Assembly (NCBI GenBank): GCA_945890735.1
Contig: CAMDCZ010000004.1
Location: 6,860-70,859 of the forward strand
Source of the DNA: Bordetella parapertussis
GTDB taxonomy: Bacteria; Pseudomonadota; Gammaproteobacteria; Burkholderiales; Burkholderiaceae_C
Reading direction: 5' to 3'
DNA length: 64,000 nt
A model generated the notes under the pieces. It had not been told where the DNA came from and did not search any database. It saw nothing but the letters and a program-made list of their open reading frames with translations. Within the stretch, counting starts at the first letter, position 1. Every line of letters begins with the position of its first letter. Shown piece by piece: positions 32,608-41,271 of this stretch. The translations under genes were made by a program, and so were the position numbers.

Positions 32608-33131
32608 ACACCGTTACCACGCACACCACTGACATGGCTGAACTCAGCGCTGAGACGCTCAAACGTTTTGCGCGCGAAACCGCCAAGTACCCAGATGACC
32701 AAAGGCAATCGGCTGTCATGGCCTGTTTGACCATCTTGCAGCAGGAGTTGGGTTTTGTCAGCCCGGCGCACGAAAAAGCCGTTGCGCATTACCTGGGCAT
32801 GCCTTTGATGGCGGTTCACGAGGTGTTCACGTTCTACAACATGTACAACGTCAAGCCGGTTGGGCGCTTCAAGATCAATGTTTGCACCAATTTGCCTTGC
32901 CAGTTGCGGGCTGGTCGACAGACTCTGGATTACGTTTGTGCCCAGCTTGGCGTGGAAGTCGGCGGCACCACCAGCGATGGTTTGTTCACGGTTCAACCTG
33001 GCGAATGCATGGGTGCATGCGCTGACGCACCGGTTTTGTTGGTTAACGATACCCACATGTGCAGCTTCATGGGTGTCGAAAAAATCGACCAAATGATCAA
33101 AGCGCTGCGTGCGGTGGAGGTCAAGCCATGA
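32604..33131 (+). CDS. nuoE: NADH-quinone oxidoreductase subunit E
   Basis: The 175-residue thioredoxin-like subunit carries the 2Fe-2S cluster N1a. Cysteines are visible in NVCTNLPCQL near residues 91-100 and in GECMGACADAP near 132-142. Start ATG overlaps the nuoD stop as ATGA, and its own stop overlaps nuoF the same way. An alternative start at the ATG ten codons in (MAELSAETL) would also give a typical N-terminus. Confidence 0.96.
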   Translation: MNTVTTHTTDMAELSAETLKRFARETAKYPDDQRQSAVMACLTILQQELGFVSPAHEKAVAHYLGMPLMAVHEVFTFYNMYNVKPVGRFKINVCTNLPCQLRAGRQTLDYVCAQLGVEVGGTTSDGLFTVQPGECMGACADAPVLLVNDTHMCSFMGVEKIDQMIKALRAVEVKP

Positions 33132-34480
33132 ACTTGCATGAAGTGCTCGCTCCGTTTCAAGCCACTGGCCAAGAGACCTGTTTCCATGACCGCCACATCA
33201 ACCCGCAAATTTACGCTGGCTTGAATGGCAAAAACTGGGGCTTGCAAGACTACCTGGCCCGAGGTGGTTACCAAGCCTTGCGCACCGTGCTTGGCTTGAA
33301 TGGCGCGGCTGCCTTGAGCCAAGATGAGGTGATTGCCATCGTCAAAGAGTCGGGCTTGCGTGGCAGAGGCGGTGCGGGCTTTCCCACCGGGCTCAAGTGG
33401 AGTTTCATGCCACGACAGTTCTTTGGCCAGAAGTATCTGGTTTGCAACTCTGACGAAGGTGAGCCAGGGACCTGCAAGGACCGCGACATTTTGGAATTCA
33501 ATCCGCACATCGTGATTGAAGGCATGGCGATCGCTGCTTACGCCATGGGCATCAGCGTGGGCTACAACTACATTCACGGTGAAATTTTCCAAACCTACGA
33601 GCGTTTTGAAGCTGCGCTGGATGAAGCCCGAGCTGCAGGCTTTTTGGGCGAAAACATCCAGGGCAGCAACTTCAGTTTTCAACTGCATGCAGCGCATGGA
33701 TTTGGCGCGTACATCTGTGGCGAAGAAACGGCCTTGCTCGAATCTTTGGAAGGTAAAAAGGGCCAACCCCGTTTCAAGCCGCCTTTTCCCGCCAGCTACG
33801 GTGTTTACGGCAAGCCCACCACCATCAACAACACCGAAACCTTTGCTGCTGTTCCTTGGATCATTCGCAACGGTGGCGCAGCCTATTTGGCCTGTGGCAA
33901 ACCCAACAACGGTGGCACCAAGATTTTCTCTGTCAGCGGTGATGTCGAGCGTCCTGGCAATTACGAGGTTCCCATGGGCACGCCTTTCCCCAAGCTGCTG
34001 GAATTGGCCGGTGGTGTGCGCGGTGGACGTGCTTTGAAAGCGGTCATCCCTGGAGGCTCTTCAGCCCCTGTGTTGCCAGCTTCCCTCATGATGGACATCA
34101 CCATGGACTATGACGCGATCGCCAAAGCCGGCTCCATGCTGGGTTCAGGCGCGGTCATTGTCATGGATGACACCCGTTGCATGGTCAAGAGCTTGCAACG
34201 CTTGTCAGCTTTTTACATGCACGAATCTTGTGGCCAGTGCACGCCGTGCCGTGAAGGCACAGGCTGGTTGTCACGCATGGTTGACCGGATCGAAACAGGG
34301 CAGGGCAGACCCAGTGACATGGACCTGCTCGACAGCGTTGCTGAAAACATCATGGGCCGCACGATTTGTGCTTTGGGTGACGCCGCAGCCATGCCTGTGC
34401 GCGGCATGCTCAAGCATTTCCGTGCAGAGTTTGAACACCACATCGAGCACAAGACCTGCATGGTCTCGTCTTACGTCTGA
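33128..34480 (+). CDS. nuoF: NADH-quinone oxidoreductase subunit F
   Basis: The 450-residue subunit binds NADH and FMN and carries 4Fe-4S cluster N3. The nucleotide-binding GRGGAGFPTGLKW lies near residues 79-91, the FMN-contact region CNSDEGEPGTCKDRD near 109-123, and the cluster ligands CGQCTPCREG near 364-373 with a further cysteine near 410. ATG at 33128 overlaps the nuoE stop as ATGA; an upstream in-frame start inside nuoE is rejected. Confidence 0.97.
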   Translation: MNLHEVLAPFQATGQETCFHDRHINPQIYAGLNGKNWGLQDYLARGGYQALRTVLGLNGAAALSQDEVIAIVKESGLRGRGGAGFPTGLKWSFMPRQFFGQKYLVCNSDEGEPGTCKDRDILEFNPHIVIEGMAIAAYAMGISVGYNYIHGEIFQTYERFEAALDEARAAGFLGENIQGSNFSFQLHAAHGFGAYICGEETALLESLEGKKGQPRFKPPFPASYGVYGKPTTINNTETFAAVPWIIRNGGAAYLACGKPNNGGTKIFSVSGDVERPGNYEVPMGTPFPKLLELAGGVRGGRALKAVIPGGSSAPVLPASLMMDITMDYDAIAKAGSMLGSGAVIVMDDTRCMVKSLQRLSAFYMHESCGQCTPCREGTGWLSRMVDRIETGQGRPSDMDLLDSVAENIMGRTICALGDAAAMPVRGMLKHFRAEFEHHIEHKTCMVSSYV

Positions 34481-34494
34481 GCGGGCTGCACACC

Positions 34495-36600
34495 ATGGTT
34501 GAGATCGAAATCGACGGCAAAAAAGTGGAAGTCGCACCCGGTAGCGTGGTGATTCAAGCTGCTGAACAAGCCGGTGCGTTCATTCCCCACTTTTGTTATC
34601 ACAAGAAATTGAGCATCGCGGCCAATTGCCGCATGTGCTTGGTCGACATTGAAAAAGCACCCAAACCCATGCCGGCTTGTGCAACCCCCGTGACCCAAGG
34701 GATGGTGGTGCACACCAAATCCGACCGCGCCATCAAAGCGCAAAAGTCGGTGATGGAATTCCTGCTCATCAATCATCCGTTGGATTGCCCGATCTGTGAC
34801 CAGGGCGGTGAATGCCAACTGCAAGACTTGGCCGTGGGCTATGGCGGCAGCGCCTCTCGCTACGATGAAGAAAAGCGTGTGGTCTTCCACAAAGATGTGG
34901 GTCCCCTCATCAGCATGGAGGAGATGAGCCGGTGTATCCATTGCACCCGCTGTGTCCGATTTGGTCAAGAAATTGCAGGCAGCATGGAGCTGGGCATGTC
35001 GCACCGTGGTGAGCACTCCGAAATTGAAACCTTTGTGGGTGAAACCGTGGACTCCGAGCTGTCTGGCAACATGATTGACATTTGCCCAGTGGGCGCACTG
35101 ACCAGCAAGCCTTTTCGCTACCAGGCCCGCACTTGGGAATTGAGCCGGCGCAAGTCGATCAGTCCGCATGACGCCACTGGCGCGAATTTGGTGGTGCAGG
35201 TGAAAAACAACCAAGTCATGCGTGTCGTGCCCTTTGACAATGAAGAGGTCAACGAATGCTGGATCGCCGACCGTGACCGGTTCAGTTACGAATCGCTCAA
35301 TGGTCCCGAGCGCTTGACCCATCCCATGCTCAAGCAAGATGGCCAGTGGCACGTGGTTGACTGGACCACCGCGCTGGAATACGTCGCCAATGGTGTCAAG
35401 CAGATCCAGGCAGATCATGGCGTCAACGCCTTGGGCTGTTTGGCCAGTCCGCACAGCACCTTGGAAGAGCTCCATTTAGCAACCCAATTCATGCGTGCTT
35501 TGGGCAGTGACAACATTGACTCGCGTTTGCGTGCGGCTGAATTCCCCACTGGCGCTCCTGTGCGCTGGTTGGGCAGGTCATTGGTCAGTTTGAGTGCGTT
35601 GGACCGTGTGTTGGTGGTTGGCAGTCATTTGCGCAAAGACCATCCGCTGATGGCGCAACGTATTCGCCAAGCGGCCCGACGTGGCGCTCATGTCAATGCC
35701 TTGGTCGGGTCTCAGCAGGACTGGGCAATGCCACTCAAGCATTCACTCGTGGCTGACAGTGCTGGCTGGGTGCAAAACTTGGCCGATATCGCTGCTGCCA
35801 TCGCACAGCAAAAAGGCATTCAAGCGCCTGCCCAGGGCAACCCAGATGCAGCGCTGGCAACAGCCATCGCGACATCTCTCTTGTCGGGCGAGCACAAAGC
35901 CATTTTGTTGGGCAACGCGGCTGCACACCATGCCAAAGCATCGAGTTTGCTGGCGTTGGCCAATTGGATAGCCCTTCAAACAGAGGCCACCGTGGGTTAT
36001 TTGGGCGAAGCTGCCAACACGGTGGGTGCGCAATTGGTCAAAGCCCAGCCTGTACAAGGCGGCATGCACGCCGCACAGATGTTGCAGCCCAAGGCACTGC
36101 AGGCATTGTTTTTGTTGCACACCGAGCCCGAGTTTGACTGCGCTGGAGGCAAAGAGGCACTTGCCCATCTCGGTCAGGGTGGAATGGTGGTCACGATGTC
36201 ACCTTTCAAGACCAATTTGGATGTCAGTGACGTGCTGTTGCCTGTTGCCCCTTTCACCGAAACCGCAGGAACATTCGTCAACACAGAGGGGCGTGCCCAA
36301 AGCTTCCACGGTGTGGTGCGCCCGCTGGCGGAAACGCGCCCTGCGTGGAAGGTGTGGCGGGTGCTGGGGACACTGTTGAATTTACCCGGCTTTGGATTCG
36401 ACACCATTGAAGAGGTGAGGGCGCAAGCCATGCCGCCCGACATCGCCTCTCTCTTGTCCAACGACTGCCAAGCCAGTGTGGATTTAACGCCCGCCCTTCA
36501 TGCGCCGGTGACTGCCTCGATTTACCAACTGGATGCGATGGTGCGACGCGCACCTGCTTTGCAGCACACGGCGGATGCCCAGGAGGTGGTGCATGGTTGA
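34495..36600 (+). CDS. nuoG: NADH-quinone oxidoreductase subunit G
   Basis: The 701-residue subunit carries three N-terminal clusters. N1b ligands are visible in FCYHKKLSIAANCRMC (residues about 33-49), the His/Cys cluster in CPICDQGGECQLQD, and the N4 cluster in CIHCTRCVRFGQE with a later CPVGALTSK. The remaining molybdopterin-oxidoreductase-like domain (about 220-700) has no cofactor role. The protein is shorter than E. coli NuoG (about 900 residues) but reads as complete. Its 3' end overlaps the nuoH start by eight bases. Confidence 0.96.
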   Translation: MVEIEIDGKKVEVAPGSVVIQAAEQAGAFIPHFCYHKKLSIAANCRMCLVDIEKAPKPMPACATPVTQGMVVHTKSDRAIKAQKSVMEFLLINHPLDCPICDQGGECQLQDLAVGYGGSASRYDEEKRVVFHKDVGPLISMEEMSRCIHCTRCVRFGQEIAGSMELGMSHRGEHSEIETFVGETVDSELSGNMIDICPVGALTSKPFRYQARTWELSRRKSISPHDATGANLVVQVKNNQVMRVVPFDNEEVNECWIADRDRFSYESLNGPERLTHPMLKQDGQWHVVDWTTALEYVANGVKQIQADHGVNALGCLASPHSTLEELHLATQFMRALGSDNIDSRLRAAEFPTGAPVRWLGRSLVSLSALDRVLVVGSHLRKDHPLMAQRIRQAARRGAHVNALVGSQQDWAMPLKHSLVADSAGWVQNLADIAAAIAQQKGIQAPAQGNPDAALATAIATSLLSGEHKAILLGNAAAHHAKASSLLALANWIALQTEATVGYLGEAANTVGAQLVKAQPVQGGMHAAQMLQPKALQALFLLHTEPEFDCAGGKEALAHLGQGGMVVTMSPFKTNLDVSDVLLPVAPFTETAGTFVNTEGRAQSFHGVVRPLAETRPAWKVWRVLGTLLNLPGFGFDTIEEVRAQAMPPDIASLLSNDCQASVDLTPALHAPVTASIYQLDAMVRRAPALQHTADAQEVVHG
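36581..36586 (+). promoter_or_regulatory. Strong Shine-Dalgarno of nuoH inside nuoG
   Basis: AGGAGG sits six bases before the nuoH ATG at 36593 and fixes that start, since the same frame is open 20 codons further upstream. It is within the last codons of nuoG. Confidence 0.85.
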
Positions 36601-37675
36601 GCTGTTGTTCAATGCAGGTGCCACGCTGAGCACCGCTGCCTGGTGGGCCAACATCGGCTGGCCAGTGGCTTGGACGCTGCTGAAGATCATCGCTGTTGTT
36701 TTGCCCCTGTTGTTGTGTGTGGCGTATTTGACTTTGTGGGAACGCAAGGCCATTGGTTTTACCCAAATACGGGTGGGCCCAAACCGCATCGGCCCCTACG
36801 GCTTGCTTCAACCGATTGCAGACGCGGTCAAAATTTTGACCAAGGAAATCATCTTTCCCACCAAGGCTAGCAAGGGTTTGTTTTTCTTGGGGCCGGTCAT
36901 GACCATGATGCCCGTGTTGGCGGCATGGGCTGTGGTGCCTTTTGGCCCCGAGGTGGTTTTGGCCAACATCAATGCAGGTTTGCTGTTCCTGATGGCAATC
37001 ACCTCTTTAGAGGTCTACGGCATCATCATTGCAGGTTGGGCTTCCAATTCCAAATACGCGTTTTTGGGTGCCTTGCGGGCCTCGGCCCAAATGGTGAGTT
37101 ATGAAATCGCCATGGGCTTTTGTTTGGTGGTGGTGCTGATGGTCTCTGGCAGCATGAACATGATTGACATCGTGATGAGCCAGCACAAAGGCATGTTCGC
37201 CGACCAAGGTATTGGTTTTTTATCCTGGAATTGGCTGCCTCTGTTTCCCGTCTTCATCATCTTTTTCATTGCCAGCTTGGCTGAAACCAACCGACATCCT
37301 TTTGACGTGGTGGAAGGCGAGTCGGAAATTGTTGCGGGGCACATGATTGAGTATTCGGGCATGTCCTTCGCCATGTTCTTTCTGGGCGAATATGCCAACA
37401 TGATTCTGGTGTCCACCCTTTGCGTGGTGCTGTTTTTGGGTGGTTGGTTGCCCCCGGTCGATTGGGTTTGGCTGGCCTGGGTTCCAGGTTGGATATGGAT
37501 GGCCGCCAAGGTGTTTGTGGTGGTCACGATGTTCTTGTGGGTGCGCGCAACTTTCCCGCGTTACCGTTATGACCAGATCATGCGTTTGGGCTGGAAAATT
37601 TTCATTCCAGTCACCTTGGTGTGGTTGGTCGTGGTCGGTGTTTGGATGCAAACGCCTTGGAATATTTGGAACTGA
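36593..37675 (+). CDS. nuoH: NADH-quinone oxidoreductase subunit H
   Basis: The 360-residue membrane subunit lies at the junction with the hydrophilic arm and helps form the quinone tunnel. About eight membrane helices are visible. The conserved loops are WERKAIGFTQIRVGPNRIGP near residues 50-69, YGIIIAGWASNSKYAFLG near 143-160 and SLAETNRHPFDVVEGESE near 225-242. The start is supported by AGGAGG and overlaps nuoG by eight bases. Confidence 0.97.
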   Translation: MVELLFNAGATLSTAAWWANIGWPVAWTLLKIIAVVLPLLLCVAYLTLWERKAIGFTQIRVGPNRIGPYGLLQPIADAVKILTKEIIFPTKASKGLFFLGPVMTMMPVLAAWAVVPFGPEVVLANINAGLLFLMAITSLEVYGIIIAGWASNSKYAFLGALRASAQMVSYEIAMGFCLVVVLMVSGSMNMIDIVMSQHKGMFADQGIGFLSWNWLPLFPVFIIFFIASLAETNRHPFDVVEGESEIVAGHMIEYSGMSFAMFFLGEYANMILVSTLCVVLFLGGWLPPVDWVWLAWVPGWIWMAAKVFVVVTMFLWVRATFPRYRYDQIMRLGWKIFIPVTLVWLVVVGVWMQTPWNIWN

Positions 37676-37688
37676 TGCAGAGGCGACC

Positions 37689-38210
37689 ATGAGCAAACCC
37701 ACCACCATGACTGCGCAAACGCCTTTTTCCTGGGCTGACTTCTTCTCCAGTTTTTTACTGCTGGAGTTTTTAAAGGGCTTTGCGATCACCGGGCGATATA
37801 TGTTTGCCCGCAAGATCACTGTGCAGTTTCCCGAAGAAAAAACCCCGCTGAGTCCACGTTTCAGGGGTCTGCATGCATTGCGTCGTTATGAAAACGGAGA
37901 AGAGCGTTGCATCGCTTGCAAGCTGTGCGAGGCCGTGTGCCCGGCGATGGCGATCACCATCGAATCGGATGTGCGAGCGGATGGTTCACGTCGCACCTCC
38001 AGGTATGACATTGATTTGACCAAGTGCATTTTTTGTGGCTTTTGCGAAGAAAGCTGCCCGGTCGATTCGATTGTGGAAACACATATTTTCGAATACCACG
38101 GTGAAAAACGCGGTGACTTGTATTTCACCAAAGAAATGCTCTTGGCCGTTGGTGATCGCTATGAGCCCCAAATTGCAGCCAACAAGGCCGCCGATGCCAA
38201 ATACCGTTAA
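37689..38210 (+). CDS. nuoI: NADH-quinone oxidoreductase subunit I
   Basis: The 173-residue ferredoxin-like subunit carries two 4Fe-4S clusters, N6a and N6b. Both binding motifs are complete: CIACKLCEAVCP near residues 74-85 and CIFCGFCEESCP near 113-124. The ATG at 37689 was chosen; an ATG six codons further in (MTAQ...) is an alternative. It lies 13 bases after nuoH and 20 before nuoJ. Confidence 0.96.
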   Translation: MSKPTTMTAQTPFSWADFFSSFLLLEFLKGFAITGRYMFARKITVQFPEEKTPLSPRFRGLHALRRYENGEERCIACKLCEAVCPAMAITIESDVRADGSRRTSRYDIDLTKCIFCGFCEESCPVDSIVETHIFEYHGEKRGDLYFTKEMLLAVGDRYEPQIAANKAADAKYR

Positions 38211-38230
38211 CCCCAAAGGAAGATAGCAAC

Positions 38231-38872
38231 ATGGATGTCAAGTCAGCCCTGTTCTACGTCTTTGCAGCTGTTTTGCTGTTTGCCGCGTTGCGTGTGATCA
38301 CGGTGCGCAACCCTGTGCACGCAGCGCTCTATCTGATACTGGCTTTTTTCCAAGCATCCGGCATTTGGATGCTGCTCAAAGCCGAGTTCTTGTCCATCAC
38401 CTTGGTGCTGGTTTATGTGGGTGCGGTGATGGTTCTGTTTCTCTTCGTGGTCATGATGATCGACATCAACATCGACGCCTTGAAAAAAGGGTTTTGGAGC
38501 CACTTCCCGCTGGCAGCCACCATTGGCGCGATTTTGGCGCTTGAACTGGCTTCTGTCCTCATGGGCGGCTTTCGCTCTGCGCCAGCACCGGTTGAGGCCG
38601 TGGCAGCCCCTGGTATGCAGATTTCAAACACCAAAGACTTGGGTATCGTCCTTTACACCCAATACCTGTATCCCCTGGAAATTGCTGCTGTGATCTTGCT
38701 CGTGGCGATCATTGCTGCGATTGCGCTGACCATGCGCGAACGCAAGGACAGCAAGTTGCAGGTTGCGTCTGAGCAAATCCGGGTCAAACCTGCTGACCGA
38801 CTTCGCATGGTCAAAGTCGATCCGGTTCACCAGCCTGTTGTTGCGCCAGTGGTTGAGGAGCCCAAAGCATGA
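38231..38872 (+). CDS. nuoJ: NADH-quinone oxidoreductase subunit J
   Basis: The 213-residue membrane subunit has about five helices; the third contains the flexible stretch LVLVYVGAVMVLFLFVVMM, which bears the pi-bulge implicated in coupling. A soluble C-terminal extension (from about residue 165) is longer than in E. coli. It follows nuoI by 20 bases, and its stop overlaps nuoK (ATGA). Confidence 0.96.
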   Translation: MDVKSALFYVFAAVLLFAALRVITVRNPVHAALYLILAFFQASGIWMLLKAEFLSITLVLVYVGAVMVLFLFVVMMIDINIDALKKGFWSHFPLAATIGAILALELASVLMGGFRSAPAPVEAVAAPGMQISNTKDLGIVLYTQYLYPLEIAAVILLVAIIAAIALTMRERKDSKLQVASEQIRVKPADRLRMVKVDPVHQPVVAPVVEEPKA

Positions 38873-39177
38873 CTGTCACACTTGGTCACTACCTCACCTT
38901 GGGCGCTGTGTTGTTTGCGCTATCGGTCATCGGTATTTTTTTGAACCGCAAAAACCTGATCGTTTTGCTGATGGCCATCGAGTTGATGCTGCTAGCGGTC
39001 AACACCAATTTCATTGCCTTCTCTCATTACTTGGGCGATATGCAGGGACAAATTTTTGTCTTTTTCATTCTGACCGTTGCAGCTGCCGAGTCAGCGATTG
39101 GCTTGGCTATTTTGGTCTTGTTGTTTCGCAACCGGTCCAGTGTCGACGTGGATGAACTCCATTCCCTCAAGGGCTGA
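38869..39177 (+). CDS. nuoK: NADH-quinone oxidoreductase subunit K
   Basis: The 102-residue subunit has three membrane helices. The conserved glutamates of the proton path lie in LLMAIELMLLAVN near residues 33-45 and in TVAAAESAIGLAILV near 65-79. It overlaps nuoJ by four bases and precedes nuoL by eleven. Confidence 0.97.
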   Translation: MTVTLGHYLTLGAVLFALSVIGIFLNRKNLIVLLMAIELMLLAVNTNFIAFSHYLGDMQGQIFVFFILTVAAAESAIGLAILVLLFRNRSSVDVDELHSLKG

Positions 39178-39188
39178 TCAGATTCACC

Positions 39189-41225
39189 ATGAGCCAAACT
39201 CTACAAGCCTCTACCTTGCTCACCATCGCTTTGGCGCCACTGGTGGGTGCCGTGCTCGCCGGTGTCTTGGGTACCCGATTGGGCGGCGACCGCATAGGCC
39301 ATCGCGTGTCGCACAGCCTGACTATTTTGGGTATTTTGGTCTCGTTCGTTTTATCAGTCCAAACCCTCTACAGCGTGGTGCATGACGGCGCACGTTTCAA
39401 TGAAACGATTTACACCTGGATGGAGGTTGGCGGTCTCACCATGGAAATTGGTTTCATGGTGGATGGCTTGACGGCAATGATGATGTGCGTGGTGACCTTT
39501 GTGTCCTTGATGGTCCACATCTACACCATCGGGTACATGGCTGAGGACGAGGGTTACAACCGCTTCTTCTCCTACATTTCTTTGTTCACTTTCTCGATGT
39601 TGATGCTGGTCATGAGCAACAACTTGCTGCAGCTGTTTTTCGGATGGGAAGCTGTAGGCTTGGTTTCTTATCTCCTGATTGGGTTTTGGTTCAACAAACC
39701 CACGGCTGTTTTTGCCAACATGAAAGCTTTTTTAGTCAACCGTGTGGGTGACTTTGGCTTCATCCTGGGTATCGGTTTGATTGCTGCTTACACCGGCTCA
39801 CTGAACTACACCGAGGTTTTTGCGCAGTCAGCTCAATTGGCCAGCATGGAATTTCCATGGTTGATGTTTGGTCAATCGTCCCTGTTGGTCACGGTGATTT
39901 GCATCTGCTTGTTCATTGGTGCAATGGGTAAATCTGCTCAGTTTCCATTGCATGTGTGGTTGCCTGACTCCATGGAAGGCCCCACGCCGATTTCAGCCTT
40001 GATCCATGCTGCCACCATGGTCACAGCCGGTATCTTCATGGTGGCGCGCATGTCCCCCTTGTTTGAGCTTTCAGACACTGCCTTGAACTTGATCATGGTG
40101 ATTGGTTCAATCACTGCTTTGTTCATGGGTTTCTTGGGCATTGTGCAAAACGACATCAAGCGGGTGGTTGCCTATTCCACCCTGTCACAGTTGGGCTACA
40201 TGACGGTCGCCCTGGGGGCATCTGCTTACTCGGTCGCGGTTTTCCACCTGATGACGCATGCGTTCTTCAAGGCTTTGTTGTTCTTGGCTGCAGGGTCGGT
40301 CATCATGGGTTTGCACCACAACCAAGACATCCGTTGGATGGGTGGTGTGCGCAAATACATGCCCATCACTTGGATCACATCCTTGTTGGGTTCACTGGCC
40401 CTGATTGGCACACCTTTGTTCTCGGGTTTCTATTCAAAAGACAGCATCATCGAAGCGGTTGCTGCCAGCAACCTGCCTGCTGCTTCTTGGGCCTATGTCG
40501 CGGTGTTGGTCGGTGTGTTCATCACAGCCTTTTATTCGTTCCGCATGTATTTCTTGGTCTTCCATGGTCAAGAACGGTTTGACCAGCAGCCGCAGGCGCA
40601 CCATGATACGCACCATGACGCACACGGTCATGGCGATCACCATTCGCCACATGAGTCTCCCTGGGTGGTGACCGTGCCTTTGGTGTTATTGGCGATTCCG
40701 TCTGTCTTGATCGGCTACTTCACGATCGATGCGATGTTGTTTGGGGACTTTTTCAAAGACGCCATCATGGTCAATGCCAGCACCCACCCTGCGATGCATG
40801 AATTGCAATCCAAATACCATGGCGCCATGGGCATGGCTGAGCATGCTTTGGCGACTTGGCCTTTTTGGCTGGCAGTAGCGGGTGTTGTTTCTGCTTTTTA
40901 TTGCTACATGATCAATCCCGCATTGCCTGCTGCTGTTCAACGCATCTTCCAGCCCGTGCACACCCTGTTGGTGAACAAGTATTACCTGGATGCATTCAAT
41001 GAACAAGTGTTGGCAAGGGGCACCCGTTTCTTGGCCACGATTTTGTGGAAGCGTGGTGACCAAGCTTTGATTGACGGCTGGTTGGTGAATGGTTCTTGGC
41101 GCTTGGTGGGCAAGTTGTCACACATGGCCAGGCGTTTGCAATCAGGTTTTCTTTACCACTACGCATTGCTCATGATCTTGGGCATGTTTGGTCTGATCAC
41201 CTGGTTTGTTTGGCTCAAACCATGA
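39189..41225 (+). CDS. nuoL: NADH-quinone oxidoreductase subunit L
   Basis: The 678-residue antiporter-like proton-pumping subunit at the distal end of the membrane arm, with many membrane helices and a C-terminal lateral-helix region. Conserved segments are LFFGWEAVGLVSYLLIGFW near residues 150-168, GKSAQFPLHVWLPDSMEGPT near 246-265 and THAFFKALLFLAAGS near 356-370. A striking histidine-rich loop (HHDTHHDAHGHGDHH) occurs near residues 470-485, between two membrane helices. It ends 46 bases before nuoM. Confidence 0.96.
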   Translation: MSQTLQASTLLTIALAPLVGAVLAGVLGTRLGGDRIGHRVSHSLTILGILVSFVLSVQTLYSVVHDGARFNETIYTWMEVGGLTMEIGFMVDGLTAMMMCVVTFVSLMVHIYTIGYMAEDEGYNRFFSYISLFTFSMLMLVMSNNLLQLFFGWEAVGLVSYLLIGFWFNKPTAVFANMKAFLVNRVGDFGFILGIGLIAAYTGSLNYTEVFAQSAQLASMEFPWLMFGQSSLLVTVICICLFIGAMGKSAQFPLHVWLPDSMEGPTPISALIHAATMVTAGIFMVARMSPLFELSDTALNLIMVIGSITALFMGFLGIVQNDIKRVVAYSTLSQLGYMTVALGASAYSVAVFHLMTHAFFKALLFLAAGSVIMGLHHNQDIRWMGGVRKYMPITWITSLLGSLALIGTPLFSGFYSKDSIIEAVAASNLPAASWAYVAVLVGVFITAFYSFRMYFLVFHGQERFDQQPQAHHDTHHDAHGHGDHHSPHESPWVVTVPLVLLAIPSVLIGYFTIDAMLFGDFFKDAIMVNASTHPAMHELQSKYHGAMGMAEHALATWPFWLAVAGVVSAFYCYMINPALPAAVQRIFQPVHTLLVNKYYLDAFNEQVLARGTRFLATILWKRGDQALIDGWLVNGSWRLVGKLSHMARRLQSGFLYHYALLMILGMFGLITWFVWLKP

Positions 41226-41271
41226 TGAGATTTTTGATGCAATTGACCTTCAACCCAATCAGAGAGATGCC

